Source: Rhodobacter sp.
GTDB taxonomy: Bacteria > Pseudomonadota > Alphaproteobacteria > Rhodobacterales > Rhodobacteraceae
NCBI GenBank assembly: GCA_016704435.1
Contig: JADJAB010000002.1
Span: 186,001 to 250,000 of the forward strand
Reading direction: 5' to 3'
DNA length: 64,000 nucleotides
Part shown: positions 7,557-17,576 of the stretch, piece by piece
Layout of the letters: each line of letters opens with the position of its first letter
How positions within the stretch are numbered: the first letter of the stretch is position 1
Made by a program: the position numbers and the translations under genes
Notes under the pieces: generated by a model
What the model saw: the letters and a program-made list of their open reading frames with translations, nothing else
Database searches by the model: none
What the model was told of the DNA's origin: nothing

Positions 7557-10066
7557 CCGTCGCAGCCCCTTGCCAGCGCCCGCCAGCGCGGATTGTCATC
7601 CCCCAGATGGCGCAGCGCCCCCCAGCTGCCCCATTTGTTGGGCCGATAGACATCGACGAATGCATTGAACGGCTGGTCCGAGAGTCCGGCCCAGCCCGCC
7701 AGAAGATCGCCGTAGAGCGCGCCCATGCCGTCCGAGTAGTTCAGCACGATGAAGAACCCGGCCAGGGCCTCGTCCTCGACCGCCGGGCCATAGCCCACCA
7801 CATGTGTACCGCCTTCATACATCGCCAGCGTCAGCCCATGCCGCGCCGCCACCGCCGCCTGCCAGGGCAGAGTATCGGTCAGGAGCTGCTCCAGCGTATC
7901 TTCGCCGGTGCCGGACGACAGGCCATTGCGCAGCTCGGCCACCGCGCGATCCACCGCCAGATCATAGCGATGCGCGGCCAGGTAGGCCTCGGCCTCTGGC
8001 CCGGTCAGCCCCGCCTCCGCCACCTTGATCGTCGCCTTCTGTTCGCTTTCAGCCACCCAGCGCTGCACCCAAGGCAGCTTGTGTTCCGCCCCCAGCAAGC
8101 CCGAGAAATAGCCCGTCACCGCATAGGCATCGAAGCTTTCCACCGGCGGCGGCTGACCTTCGGCCACGGCCAGCGGCGCCATCAGGATCTGCTCTTCCAC
8201 GCCCTTTGCCCCGGTCTGGGTGGAGATCACCCGCACCACCCGCGCCGGGTCACCCATTTCTGCGCTGAACACCGCCATCACTTCGGCCGCCCGCTGACCG
8301 TAGAACTGCAGCCAGGTGCCGTCCTGGCCCCAGCGTTCCTTGCCCATCGCTTCGGCCCAATGGGCCTGCTGGAACTGCCAGTTCCAGACTTCGTTGGAAT
8401 ATTCCACCCAGACCCTCAGGCCCGGATCGAGACCGTCCCTCACCACCGCCGCATAGGCCTGCACCAGGCCATCGCTGGCGGCATGCGGCAGGGTCAGCCA
8501 GGGCTCGGCCTGCAGTTCGTTCGCCAGCGCCACCATCACCTCGACCGGCACGCCGTTGCGGGCCCAGGAGTAGTCCGCGACCTTCGGCCGGTCGACGACG
8601 CCGGACAGGGTGGAATCGTTGGTCGCCATCCAGTCCATGAAGCGGATGCCCTTCACCCCGCGGATGCGCTCCAGCCAGTCGGGGTTGAAGACCTTCCCCG
8701 CCGCAAGAGCTGCCGCACGGTCGGCCCGGACCACGCTTATGCTGCGGATCGGGTCCGCCGGGTCGATAGCGGTCAAGGTAAGGATCACCGCGCCGGTGCC
8801 GGGGGCATAGTCAAAGACGATGCGGCCGGGTCCGGTCTCGATGATTGCGGCCAGGCCTTCCAGCGCCAGATCGCCCTGGCCGTCATGGGTCAGGACATAG
8901 CGACCGGCCATGCTGGCGGCATCTTCGGGCAGATCGGTCAGGATCAGGGTGGACAGGCCGGTCACTTCTGCCGGTATCCGCAGCGGCCAGCCGTCGGCAT
9001 CCAGCGCTCCCGCCCCGCGCAAGTCGGCCTCCTGCCAGCCGCCCCATTGGTCGGGCAGATGCCCGACCCAGGGCCGCGCCGTCTTCATCAGGTCGAGAAA
9101 AGGCTGCTGCACCGACCAGTCGTTCACGCCCGCCAGCCCGATCGTCAGGTTCGGGTTGGTGACGGGGGCAAAGGCGGGCATCGGTGGCGCGACCCGATCC
9201 GCCGCAGCCGGGGGCGGGTCAGCGGCAGCCGCCTTCGTCGGGGTGGCGGTCGCGTCCTGCGCGGGGCCCGACATTGCTGCCCGTGCCGCCGCAGCCTTTT
9301 CGGCAAAGCCCTGCACCGCTGCCCAGGCAATGCGCTGCAGTGCGGCCGCCTGTGCCTCGGTCAGGATCGAATCACGGCTGGGCCAGGCCCGCGTCAGTCT
9401 GGGCGGCAGGCCTTCGGGGGATTTCCCGGCCAGCACCGCCAGATGCACCATGGCCAGGAAATACAGGCCCTTGCCGTTCGGGTGAATGTCGTCGCCGAAC
9501 ATCTCGCGGATATCGGAGATCCCCGGCACTTGGCCCGCCGCGATCTCGTCGGCCAGAAGGCCCATCGCCTGACCGGCCGGGATGATCCCGGCGTTGTCCC
9601 CCGCCACTGCCAGCCACAGTGGCAGGTCGTCGTCGATGCGCTGCCGCCAGGGCACGGTGGCGCCCGGATCATCCGGCACCTCTGCCCCGGTGCCCGAGGC
9701 CAGCGAATGCCAGGTCTCGTAGACCCAGACCTTGGCCCGCGGATTGCCCGCCCTGGCCGCCCCGGCCCAGCGCGCCACCAGCCCGGCGCTGTCGTTCCAT
9801 TGCACCTGGCCCGCCAGCGGGATCGCCTCGGTCAGGACCAGGGCCGTCACCTCGCCGCGCGCCAGTTCCTTGCGGCCATCGACGCCCTCGGCCTCGGACG
9901 AGTGGTCCCACGCATAGGCCAGCGGCGCGCCATTGATGATCTGCGCCTCGACCTCGGCCGGCTGGCCCATCTGCGCCAGCCCCGCCTCGACCAGATTGGG
10001 CAGGGTGGGGCCGATCAGGCTGTGGCCGACGAACAGGACCTCGGCGAGAAGGGAAAACAGCGACAT
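7550..10066 (-). CDS. SGNH-hydrolase-like / glycosidase-like fusion protein (838 aa)
   Basis: Residues about 10-225 form an SGNH-hydrolase-like domain: the block I Ser in GHSLIG (14-19), YETWH, a VPGI-DIREMFG-DDIHPNGKG block with the D-x-H pair, then LAMVH. An Ala/Pro-rich linker (about 265-300) leads to a long C-terminal part with FMDWMATND and VWVEYSNEVWNW near residue 557. The Asn-Glu pair there resembles the acid/base site of clan-A glycosidases, and similar proteins are often named cellulose-binding protein. The N-terminal half is clearly related to the product of the next gene upstream. No clear signal peptide precedes GHSL, so either the start is further upstream or it is cytoplasmic. 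A polysaccharide deacylase/lyase-type role is a guess from context. Confidence 0.7.
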   Translation of the reverse strand: MSLFSLLAEVLFVGHSLIGPTLPNLVEAGLAQMGQPAEVEAQIINGAPLAYAWDHSSEAEGVDGRKELARGEVTALVLTEAIPLAGQVQWNDSAGLVARWAGAARAGNPRAKVWVYETWHSLASGTGAEVPDDPGATVPWRQRIDDDLPLWLAVAGDNAGIIPAGQAMGLLADEIAAGQVPGISDIREMFGDDIHPNGKGLYFLAMVHLAVLAGKSPEGLPPRLTRAWPSRDSILTEAQAAALQRIAWAAVQGFAEKAAAARAAMSGPAQDATATPTKAAAADPPPAAADRVAPPMPAFAPVTNPNLTIGLAGVNDWSVQQPFLDLMKTARPWVGHLPDQWGGWQEADLRGAGALDADGWPLRIPAEVTGLSTLILTDLPEDAASMAGRYVLTHDGQGDLALEGLAAIIETGPGRIVFDYAPGTGAVILTLTAIDPADPIRSISVVRADRAAALAAGKVFNPDWLERIRGVKGIRFMDWMATNDSTLSGVVDRPKVADYSWARNGVPVEVMVALANELQAEPWLTLPHAASDGLVQAYAAVVRDGLDPGLRVWVEYSNEVWNWQFQQAHWAEAMGKERWGQDGTWLQFYGQRAAEVMAVFSAEMGDPARVVRVISTQTGAKGVEEQILMAPLAVAEGQPPPVESFDAYAVTGYFSGLLGAEHKLPWVQRWVAESEQKATIKVAEAGLTGPEAEAYLAAHRYDLAVDRAVAELRNGLSSGTGEDTLEQLLTDTLPWQAAVAARHGLTLAMYEGGTHVVGYGPAVEDEALAGFFIVLNYSDGMGALYGDLLAGWAGLSDQPFNAFVDVYRPNKWGSWGALRHLGDDNPRWRALARGCDGC

Positions 10067-10069
10067 GGG

Positions 10070-10982
10070 TTACTCCGCGGCAGCGACACCAGTCAGAGCA
10101 TAGCCGCGCACGACACGCCAGACCACGGCCTGCATGGCAAGTGCCGCCGCGGGCAAGGGCGCCGTGGCGGCAGAGCCGTCGGCGCGGCGCAAAGCGGCCG
10201 GCAGACCGAGCGGAGAGCGCGCGTAGATCGCCGCGAAATGGGTCATCGCCATCAGCCAGGCGCCGATGTCGTTGAAATGGATCGCGTCGGCGAACAACCC
10301 CGCGCGCCCGGACAGGCCGGGAATGCGCCCGGCTTCGGCCTCGGCAGCGACGGCGACCATGACCTGCCCGCCGGGAATGACATGAATGACCCCGGCCGTT
10401 GCCACGGCGGGGCGCAGCACCTCGTCCTCCCAAAGGGAGACCAGATCGGCCTCCGTCCGGCTTTGCCAGCCGGCGGGATCGTCCAGCCGGTGCCAGGTCT
10501 CGTAAAGGCAGACCCGGACGGCGGGGTTCGCGGCACGGGCCCGCAGCGCCCAAAGCGCAAGATGATCGGCCGAATCGTGCCAGCGGATCGCGTCGCGCAA
10601 CTCGACCATCTCGGTCAGCACCACGACCGGATAGCCGCCGCTGTCCAGCGCCTCGCCGGCAGGTCGGAAGGCGGCCGAGGCGTTTTCCTCGACAAAGCCC
10701 GGAACCGCGCCCAGCCAGTGGTCCTTCAGCGAGGCACCCCAGCCCAGCTGGCTGTTCCATCGGTGCCCGCCCAGCTCTGCCAGCATCGCCGGCATGTCGC
10801 GGCCAACCAGCGAATGGCCCAGGTGATAGACCGCGACCGGCCCGTCGGGCGTCGCAACGGGGGTGGTGTAATGCGCCGCAAAAGCGGCTCTTTCCGCAAC
10901 GCGCGCGCCAGCGCCAGCCGGTGGCGCCCAGCGCCGCGGCCCCTGCCGCCAGCATCCCCGTGGCCAAGGCCCGCCTTTTCAC
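10070..10982 (-). CDS. SGNH-hydrolase-like secreted protein (frameshifted)
   Basis: The gene starts at a GTG (10982) with KRRALATGMLAAGAAALGATGW, a basic N-terminus and hydrophobic core like a secretion signal (twin Arg at 3-4, but a weak Tat match). The frame then breaks in the GCGCGCG run at about 10900-10909 and resumes as VAERAAFAAHY, reaching YHLGHSLVG and the rest of the domain. Shared with the downstream 838-residue protein are GHSL, VVLTE, the W-x-DSA block, YETWH, the VIPGGQ block, F-x-DAIHFNDIG and AMTHFA. The stop is three bases before that gene's start, so they form an operon and are tandem paralogues. Catalytic use is inferred from the Ser and D-x-H positions. Confidence 0.7.
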
Positions 10983-11032
10983 CCGCCCCTCCCCTTTCCG
11001 CTGCCGTCCTATCTGGTATCAACGGGAACCGA

Positions 11033-11293
11033 ATGCCAGCCGGGGGGATGGAATTGCTGAGTTTCCTGCTGCAACACGCCGAAGCACGATTCTACCGTGT
11101 CGAGGTAGCAGAGAACCTGTTCGGAGAATATTCCGTAAGCCGCGAATGGGGGCCGCGCGGGCGCGCGGGCGCTCGATCCGGACGGCAGATGCTGGTCTGG
11201 TTTTCCAACCTGCGCGACGCGGTCATTGCCGCTGACAACTGGCGCAGGCATGCAACGCAGCGCGGCTACCGCCCGGAAAGGATGGCCAAGTGA
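11033..11293 (+). CDS. Small WGR-domain protein
   Basis: This is a short protein of 81-86 residues whose whole length is one WGR domain: LLQHAEARFYRVEVAENLFG leads into the signature SREWGPRGRAG, and FSNLRDAVIAADNW follows. WGR domains bind nucleic acid in PARP-type and MolR-type proteins; stand-alone copies are common in Rhodobacterales and have no assigned role. Two in-frame ATGs are possible (11033 and 11048); the second gives MELLSFLLQHAEARFYR, closest to the domain boundary. Its TGA overlaps the ATG of the first saccharopine dehydrogenase gene (TGATG), suggesting translational coupling. Confidence 0.8.
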   Translation: MPAGGMELLSFLLQHAEARFYRVEVAENLFGEYSVSREWGPRGRAGARSGRQMLVWFSNLRDAVIAADNWRRHATQRGYRPERMAK

Positions 11294-12378
11294 TGACGCA
11301 TCTGTGGGTGCGCGCCGAACAGCGCGCGCATGAAGAACGGGTCGGCGTGACGCCCCAAGGCGTTGCCGCGCTGATCAAGGCGGGCATCCGCGTCTCGGTC
11401 GAACGGTCTTCGGTCCGCGCCATTGCGCTGGATGGATATGCCGCAGCCGGGGCGGCGATCGCGGCCGAGAATTCCTGGCCCGAGGCGCCGCAGGACGCCA
11501 TCATCTTCGGGCTGAAAGAGCTGCCCGAAGACGGCACGCCGCTGACCCACCGCCACATCATGTTCGGCCATGCCTTCAAGGGCCAGCCCGCCGGGCAGGT
11601 GCTGCTGCGCCGGTTCAGGGCCGGGGGCGGCACACTCTATGATCTGGAATACCTGGTTGCAGAGGACGGCCGCCGCGTCGCCGCCTTCGGCTATTGGGCG
11701 GGCTATGCCGGGGCGGCGGTGGCGCTGAAATGCTGGGCGGCGCAACAGCGCGGCGAGATCTGCGGGCCGGTCGCCACGGTGACCTCGCAACAGGCGCTGC
11801 TGGATCAGCTTGGCTCCGCGTTGAACGGCCTCACGCGTCCCCGCGCACTGATCATCGGCGCCCTTGGCCGCGTTGGCACGGGTGCCGCCGATCTTTGCTC
11901 TGCGATGGGCGTTGCGGTGACGAAATGGGACATGGCGGAAACCGCCAGTGGCGGGCCGTTCCCGGAGGTGCTGCAGCACGAAATCCTTCTCAACTGCATC
12001 CTCGCCCGCCCCGGCTGCCCGGTCTTCGTGCCCGCCTCGGCCAAGACCGACGCGGCCCGCAAGTTGACCGTGATCGGTGACATCGCCTGCGATCCCACTT
12101 CGGATTTCTCGCCGATCAAGGTCTATGACCGGGCGACCGACTGGGATGCACCGGCGCTGCGGGTTCACGACACGCCACCGCTGGACGTGATGGCGATCGA
12201 CAATCTGCCCTCGCTGATGCCGGTGGAATCGTCCCAGGATTACGCGGCGCAACTGCTGCCCTCGCTTCTGACGCTGACGGACCTGGGCGCGGGCGTCTGG
12301 GGCCGGGCGAAGGCCGAATTCGACCGCCCCCGGCGCAACCAATTCTACCGAACGGCAAACGAAGGAGATGAGAGATGA
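11293..12378 (+). CDS. Saccharopine dehydrogenase (NAD, L-lysine-forming type, LYS1-like)
   Basis: The 361-residue protein has the alanine dehydrogenase/PNT-like N-terminal domain (WVRAEQRAHEERVGVTPQG at the start) and a Rossmann core with ALIIGALGRVGTGA at about 192-205, as in yeast Lys1. The enzyme interconverts saccharopine with lysine plus 2-oxoglutarate. The ATG at 11293 overlaps the WGR stop; a GTG one codon earlier is also possible. The gene overlaps the next saccharopine dehydrogenase by four bases. Together they could run lysine to aminoadipate semialdehyde, or the reverse; direction cannot be read from sequence. Confidence 0.88.
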   Translation: MTHLWVRAEQRAHEERVGVTPQGVAALIKAGIRVSVERSSVRAIALDGYAAAGAAIAAENSWPEAPQDAIIFGLKELPEDGTPLTHRHIMFGHAFKGQPAGQVLLRRFRAGGGTLYDLEYLVAEDGRRVAAFGYWAGYAGAAVALKCWAAQQRGEICGPVATVTSQQALLDQLGSALNGLTRPRALIIGALGRVGTGAADLCSAMGVAVTKWDMAETASGGPFPEVLQHEILLNCILARPGCPVFVPASAKTDAARKLTVIGDIACDPTSDFSPIKVYDRATDWDAPALRVHDTPPLDVMAIDNLPSLMPVESSQDYAAQLLPSLLTLTDLGAGVWGRAKAEFDRPRRNQFYRTANEGDER

Positions 12379-13526
12379 CCATTCACTGGTGCGGCACCGG
12401 CCTTTCCTCCGGCCCCGGCCTTCGCCGCCTGATCGAGGCAGGCCATGCGGTCGTGGTCTGGAACCGCACCGTCGCCAATGCCGAAGAAGCGGTGGGTGAC
12501 GTGGCCCGCGACATCCGCGCCTACACTCTGCCGGCGCTGACCGCCGCCCTTGCCCCCGGCGACGTGGCCATTTCCATGCTGCCCGCCGACCAGCACGTGC
12601 CGATCGCCACTGCCTGCCTGGAAAAGGGCGCGCATTTCGTCTCGTCGTCCTACATCGCGCCCGAGATGCTGGCGCTAGATGCCGAGTTCCGCGACAAGGG
12701 CCTTGTCAGCCAGAACGAGGTCGGGCTCGACCCCGGCATCGACCATCTGATGGCGCATGACCTGGTCGCCCGCTACCGCGCCAGCCGGGTCTATCACGCC
12801 GACAACGTTATCTCGTTCACCTCCTATTGCGGCGGGGTGCCGAAGATCCCGAACGCCTTTCGCTACAAGTTCTCCTGGGCCCCTGCCGGCGTGCTGAAGG
12901 CGCTGCGCTCGCCATCACGCAGCTTGCGCAACTTCTCGGAGCTGCGCATCTCGCGCCCGTGGGAGGCGATCACCCGCTATGACGCGCCGCTGCCGCAGCC
13001 GGAAGGTTTCGAAGTCTATCCGAACCGCGACAGCTATCCGTTCATGGCGGATTACCGCTTCGATCCGGCCTGGAAAGTGCGCGACTTCGTTCGCGGCACC
13101 ATCCGGCTGAATGGCTGGACCGACGCCTGGGCGCCGATCTTTGCCGAGATCGAGGCCTTGGAAGGCGCCTCCCCAGCCGAGGTGGACGCAGCCCTGACCG
13201 CCCGCGCCAACCTGCTGCTGAAGGAAAACGCCTATGCGCCGGGCGAACCCGACCGGGTGATCCTGCTGGTCTCGCTCAAGGCCGAGCGTGACGGTCGCCC
13301 TGTCTTCCACGAGACCTGGGCGATGGACGCCTGGGGCGATGCGCGCGGCTCTGCGATGGGGCGGCTGGTGTCGGTTCCGGTGTCGCTGGCTGTCGAATCG
13401 GTGCTGAACCGCGAGATCGCCGCCGGGGTCCATTCCGCGCCGCATGACCCGCGGCTTTTCACCCGCTGGCTGGACCAGGTGCAGCACCTGGCGCAATACA
13501 TGGCGCGGATCGACCATCTGGCCTGA
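12375..13526 (+). CDS. Saccharopine dehydrogenase family protein (LYS9-like)
   Basis: This 383-residue protein starts with a short Rossmann entry (IHWCGTGLSSGPGLRRLIEAG), has the saccharopine dehydrogenase hallmark NEVGLDPGIDHLMAHDLV at about 114-131 and SYCGGVPKIPNAFRYKFSW shortly after. These match the saccharopine reductase (glutamate-forming) branch, whose substrate side is aminoadipate semialdehyde plus glutamate. It is coupled by ATGA overlap to the LYS1-like gene, so the two almost certainly act in one lysine pathway. An inverted repeat at 13528-13557, directly after the stop, probably ends the transcript. Confidence 0.88.
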   Translation: MTIHWCGTGLSSGPGLRRLIEAGHAVVVWNRTVANAEEAVGDVARDIRAYTLPALTAALAPGDVAISMLPADQHVPIATACLEKGAHFVSSSYIAPEMLALDAEFRDKGLVSQNEVGLDPGIDHLMAHDLVARYRASRVYHADNVISFTSYCGGVPKIPNAFRYKFSWAPAGVLKALRSPSRSLRNFSELRISRPWEAITRYDAPLPQPEGFEVYPNRDSYPFMADYRFDPAWKVRDFVRGTIRLNGWTDAWAPIFAEIEALEGASPAEVDAALTARANLLLKENAYAPGEPDRVILLVSLKAERDGRPVFHETWAMDAWGDARGSAMGRLVSVPVSLAVESVLNREIAAGVHSAPHDPRLFTRWLDQVQHLAQYMARIDHLA

Positions 13527-13527
13527 G

Positions 13528-13557
13528 CGGGCGGCGTACGGCCCATACTGCCGCCCG
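13528..13557 (+). terminator. Probable terminator after saccharopine genes
   Basis: An eight-base stem CGGGCGGC (13528-13535) pairs with GCCGCCCG (13550-13557), and inner GTA/TAC bases extend it. It begins two bases past the stop of the second saccharopine dehydrogenase. There is no T-run, so it may depend on Rho or simply protect the 3' end. Confidence 0.5.
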
Positions 13558-13649
13558 ACGCAGCCTCGTCGCGTGACAGCGCGGCGGGCACGGGCTATGG
13601 TCTGCGGCGATCCGGGATCAACCCGGACAGCAGAGGACGAGCATCCGCA

Positions 13650-15376
13650 ATGCGCAACCGGGAAGGACACTCCCTCGGTCAGATCGCCAATCGCCTTGCG
13701 GCCTGGTCCGCGCGTCGGGCGGCGGCGGCCACCGGTTTCGTCTCGCAACCCGGAACCGCGGTCGATCGGCCTTTACGCGCGCGGCAAGCAGGCTCTTGTC
13801 CGGCAACGTCCAGTTGGCCGGCTTTCTGGCCGAAGCGCCCGGCGCGCATCTGTGGGACATCACGCCCCCCGATCCGGCCTTTGGGGCCGAGGCGCAGGGG
13901 TTCTCCTGGCTGGACGATCTGGCGGCCCTCGGCAGCCCGGCCGCGCGTGCGCTGGCGCAGAACTGGACCTGGGGCTGGATCGAGCGGTTTTCCGGCGGAC
14001 AAGGTCCCGGCTGGACGCCCGATCTGACCGGACGGCGGATCATCCGCTGGATCCACCACGCGATCTTTCTGCTGCAGGGCCGCGACAAGGCCCATTCCGA
14101 TGCCTATTATCTGGCTCTGTCGCGTCAGTCTGCCTTCCTGTCGCGCCGCTGGAAAGCCGCCGCCCCCGGCCTGCCCCGGTTCGAGGCGCTGACCGGCCTG
14201 CTCTATGCCGGCCTGTCGCTGTCCGGCAAAGGCAGTCTGGTTGGCCCCGCTGTCGCTGCCCTGGCGCTGGAATGCCGGGCCGAGATCGACGCCGAGGGCG
14301 GTCTGCCCACCCGCAACCCCGATGAGTTGCTGGAGGTGCTGACCCTGCTGACCTGGGCCGTCGGCGCCCTGATCGAAGCCGACCGCGCCATCCCCGAACC
14401 GCTGGCCGCCGCCATCGACCGGATCGCGCCGGCGTTGCGCACGTTGCGCCATGCCGATGGCGGGCTGGCGCGGTTCCACGGCGGCGGCAAGGGGCTGGAG
14501 GGGCGGCTGGATCAGGCGCTGGCCGCCGCGGGGTCGGGGCGACCACCCGGCCATGTCGCGGTGGCGATGGGCTTTGTGCGGCTTTCCGGCGGGCGCAGCA
14601 GCGTTATCGTCGATGCCGCCGACCCGCCCAAAGGCGCCGCGCGCGCCACTGGCCACGCCTCGACCACCGCGTTCGAGCTGACCTCGGGGCGGCGACCGCT
14701 GATCGTCTCTTGCGGCTCGGGCCTGCCCTTCGGGCCGGACTGGCAACTGGCGGGCCGTGCCACGCAGTCGCATTCGGCGCTGTGCATCACCGGCTTTTCC
14801 TCGTCGCGATTCGGGCGGCGGGCCGAGGCGGGGCTGCTGGACGATGCCGCCCACCTCACAGCACTTCGCCAGGCACAGGGCGAGGGCGGGCTGGTCTATC
14901 TGGCGCATGACGGCTGGAGCCTGACCCACGGCCTGACCGCCAGCCGCGAATTGCACCTTTCCATCGACGGCCGCCGTCTGGGCGGAACCGATGCGCTGAC
15001 CGCGCTTTCCGCCGCCGAACGCAAGCGCTTTGCGCTGGTGCTGGACCGCACGCGGCTGGACGGCGTGCCCTTCACCATCCGCTTTCATCTGCACCCCGAC
15101 GTGGACGCCACGCTGGACATGGGCGGCCATGCGGTTTCGATGCAGCTGCGCTCGGGCGAGATCTGGGTGTTCCGGCATGGCGGCGTTGCCAAACTGGCAC
15201 TGGAACCCTCGGTCTATCTGGAAAAGGGCAGGCTGAAGCCGCGGGCGACCAGCCAGATCGTGCTTTCCGCCCATGCCCGCGACCTGGAGACCCGCATCGG
15301 CTGGACCTTGGCGAAGGCACAGGATACTCCGCTGGCCATCCGAGACCTGGACCGGGACGATCCGGTCACCCTGTGA
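13650..15376 (+). CDS. Heparinase II/III-family protein (two frameshifts near 5' end)
   Basis: The product (about 575 residues once repaired) is the heparinase II/III-like protein found before purH in Rhodobacterales. It has an all-alpha N-terminal toroid region (WTWGWIERF, RRIIRWIHHAI, YYLALSRQSAFLSRRW) and a beta-rich C-terminal half with GHVAVAMGFVRLSGGRSSV, TQSHSALCI and SLTHGL. The ATG at 13650 starts RNREGHSLGQIANRL; one extra base at 13751-13754 and another at about 13798 break the frame. Removing both gives a continuous reading through RSIGLYARGKQALSGNVQL. Members are predicted polysaccharide lyases; the substrate here is unknown. The next gene, purH, starts 15 bases downstream. Confidence 0.8.
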
Positions 15377-15391
15377 TGCGAGGCTGCCACG

Positions 15392-16992
15392 ATGCACCCC
15401 CCCTTTACCAACCTTGTCCCTATCGGACGCGCGCTGATTTCGGTTTCCGACAAGACCGGCCTGCTGGAGCTCGCCCGCGATCTGGCCGCGCTGGGGGTGG
15501 AGCTGATTTCCACCGGAGGCACCTCGGGCATGCTGCGGCAGGCGGGGCTGGCGGTGCGCGACGTGGCCGATGTGACGGGGTTTCCCGAAATGATGGACGG
15601 CCGCGTCAAGACGCTGCACCCGATGATTCACGGCGGGTTGCTGGCGCTGCGCGACGATGATGAACACCTGCTGGCCATGGCCGCGCATGGGATCGAGCCG
15701 ATCGACCTTCTGGTCGTCAACCTTTACCCGTTCGAAGAAACCGTCGCCAAAGGCGCCGATACCGCCACCTGCATCGAGAACATCGACATCGGCGGCCCGG
15801 CGATGATCCGGGCGGCCTCGAAGAACCACAAGTTCGTCACCGTCGTCACCGACCCCGCCGATTACGGGCCCCTGCTGGACCAGTTGCGCGCCCATGACGG
15901 GGCGACTTCGCTGGCCTTCCGGCGAGCTGGCGCTGACCGCCTATGCCCGCACCGCCGCCTATGACACCGCCGTCTCCGGCTGGCTGGCGGATGAGATCGG
16001 CGAGCCGTCACCGCGCCACCGGGCGCTTTGCCGGCAAGCTGGCCCAGCCCCTGCGCTATGGCGAGAATCCGCATCAACAGGCGGCCTTCTACACCGACGG
16101 CAGCCGCCGGCCGGGCGTTTCGACCGCCCGGCAATGGCAGGGCAAGGAGCTGTCCTACAACAACATCAACGATACCGACGCCGCCTTTGAGCTGGTGGCC
16201 GAATTCGCGCCTGCCGACGGCCCCGCCTGCGCCATCATCAAGCATGCCGACCCCTGCGGCGCCGGGCGCGGTGCCTCGCTGGCCGAGGCTTACCTGCGCG
16301 CCTACGCCTGCGACCAGACCAGCGCTTTCGGCGGTATCGTGGCCCTGAACATGCCGCTTGATGCGGCCACCGCCGAGGAAATCGTCAGGATCTTCACCGA
16401 AGTCGTGATCGCCCCCGGTGCGTCGGATGAGGCCAAGGCCATCTTCGCCACCAGGAAGAACCTGCGCCTGTTGACCACCGAGGGCCTGCCCGACCCTGCG
16501 GCGCCGGGGCTGGCTTTCAAGCAGGTTGCCGGCGGGCTTCTGGTCCAGGACCGTGATTCGCAGCCCCTGCCCGCCTGGCGCTGAAGGTGGTGACGAAACG
16601 CGCGCCCACCGAGGCGGAACTGGCCGACCTTCTCTTTGCCTGGAAGGTCGCCAAGCACGTCAAGTCGAACGCCATCGTCTATGCCAAGGACGGCGCCACC
16701 GTGGGCGGTCGGCGCGGGGCAGATGAGCCGAATCGACAGCTCCCGCATCGTCGCCCGAAAAGCCGATGACATGGCTGCCGCCCTGGGCCTGCCGCACAGC
16801 CCCACCAAAGGCAGCGTCGTCGCCTCGGACGCGTTCTTCCCGTTCCCCGACGGCCTGCTGACCGCCGCCGAGGCAGGCGCCACCGCCGTGATCCAGCCCG
16901 GCGGCAGCATGAACGACGCCGATGTGATCAAGGCCGCCGACGATGCCGGGCTGGCCATGGTCTTCACCGGCCAGCGCCATTTCCGGCACTGA
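15392..16992 (+). CDS. purH: Bifunctional IMP cyclohydrolase / AICAR formyltransferase PurH (four frameshifts)
   Basis: PurH carries out the last two steps of IMP synthesis. The N-terminal cyclohydrolase part shows ALISVSDKTGLLELARDL, ISTGGTSGML and GRVKTLHPMIHGGLLALRD. The formyltransferase part shows LRYGENPHQQAAFY, NNINDTDAAFEL, IIKHADPCGAG, HVKSNAIVYAK, MSRIDSSRIV and SDAFFPFPDG. The frame breaks near 15922-15926, 16010-16027, 16564-16576 and 16706-16709. Across the four breaks the conserved order is unbroken and the stop at 16990-16992 is normal, two bases before lspA. Four breaks in an essential-type biosynthetic gene argue for sequence error. Confidence 0.93.
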
Positions 16993-16993
16993 G

Positions 16994-17512
16994 ATGCGGC
17001 TGACAGCCCTTGTCGCAACTGCCACCTTCGCCTTCGATCAGGCGACCAAGCTGGGCATTCTCTTCGGCCTCGACCTGTCTCGCGGCGGCGAGATCGAGGT
17101 CTTGCCGCCCTATCTGAATTTCCACATGGCGTGGAACTACGGCATCAACTTCGGCCTCCTTTCCGGCGAAGCTGCCACGACCCGCTGGCTGTTGATCGCC
17201 ATCGCGCTGGGAATCGCTGCCTGGGTCTGGCTCTGGGTGCGCCGCGACGGCGCCTCGCGCCCCGCGCAAGTGGCCGCAGGGCTGCTCATCGGCGGGGCCA
17301 TCGGCAATGTTGTCGACCGGCTGGCCTATGGTGCGGTGGCCGATTTTCTGAACATGTCGTGCTGCGGGATCGAGAATCCCTATGCGTTCAACGTTGCCGA
17401 CGTGGCGATCTTTGCCGGCGCGGCGGGGTTGGTGGTGTTTGCCGGAAAGCCCGCTTCGGGCGGTGGCAGCAAAGGGCCAAGGGGCGGAAAACCTGTCCGA
17501 AAGACCCCGTGA
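16994..17512 (+). CDS. lspA: Lipoprotein signal peptidase LspA
   Basis: LspA is the inner-membrane aspartyl protease that removes signal peptides from diacylated prolipoproteins. The 172-residue protein has four hydrophobic segments, the N-terminal conserved FDQATKLG, and the two catalytic-Asp motifs GNVVDRLAYGAVADF and FNVADVAIF. It starts two bases after the purH stop (TGAGATG). A probable substrate, the DUF3035 lipoprotein, is encoded next. The C-terminal tail is basic and Gly-rich, a variable feature in the family. Confidence 0.93.
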   Translation: MRLTALVATATFAFDQATKLGILFGLDLSRGGEIEVLPPYLNFHMAWNYGINFGLLSGEAATTRWLLIAIALGIAAWVWLWVRRDGASRPAQVAAGLLIGGAIGNVVDRLAYGAVADFLNMSCCGIENPYAFNVADVAIFAGAAGLVVFAGKPASGGGSKGPRGGKPVRKTP

Positions 17513-17576
17513 CGCGGGCGGACACATGCGCTAAGACAGGGGCAACAAGTCGGGGGCAAGAAGCTTGGAGGCAAGG

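Noticed and set aside
7607..11032. A very long open frame on the plus strand opposite the SGNH and GT2 genes
   Set aside because: It is a shadow of the minus-strand genes in high-GC DNA; it has no family motifs and its composition is Arg/Pro/His-rich. Only its last part, the WGR protein, is real.
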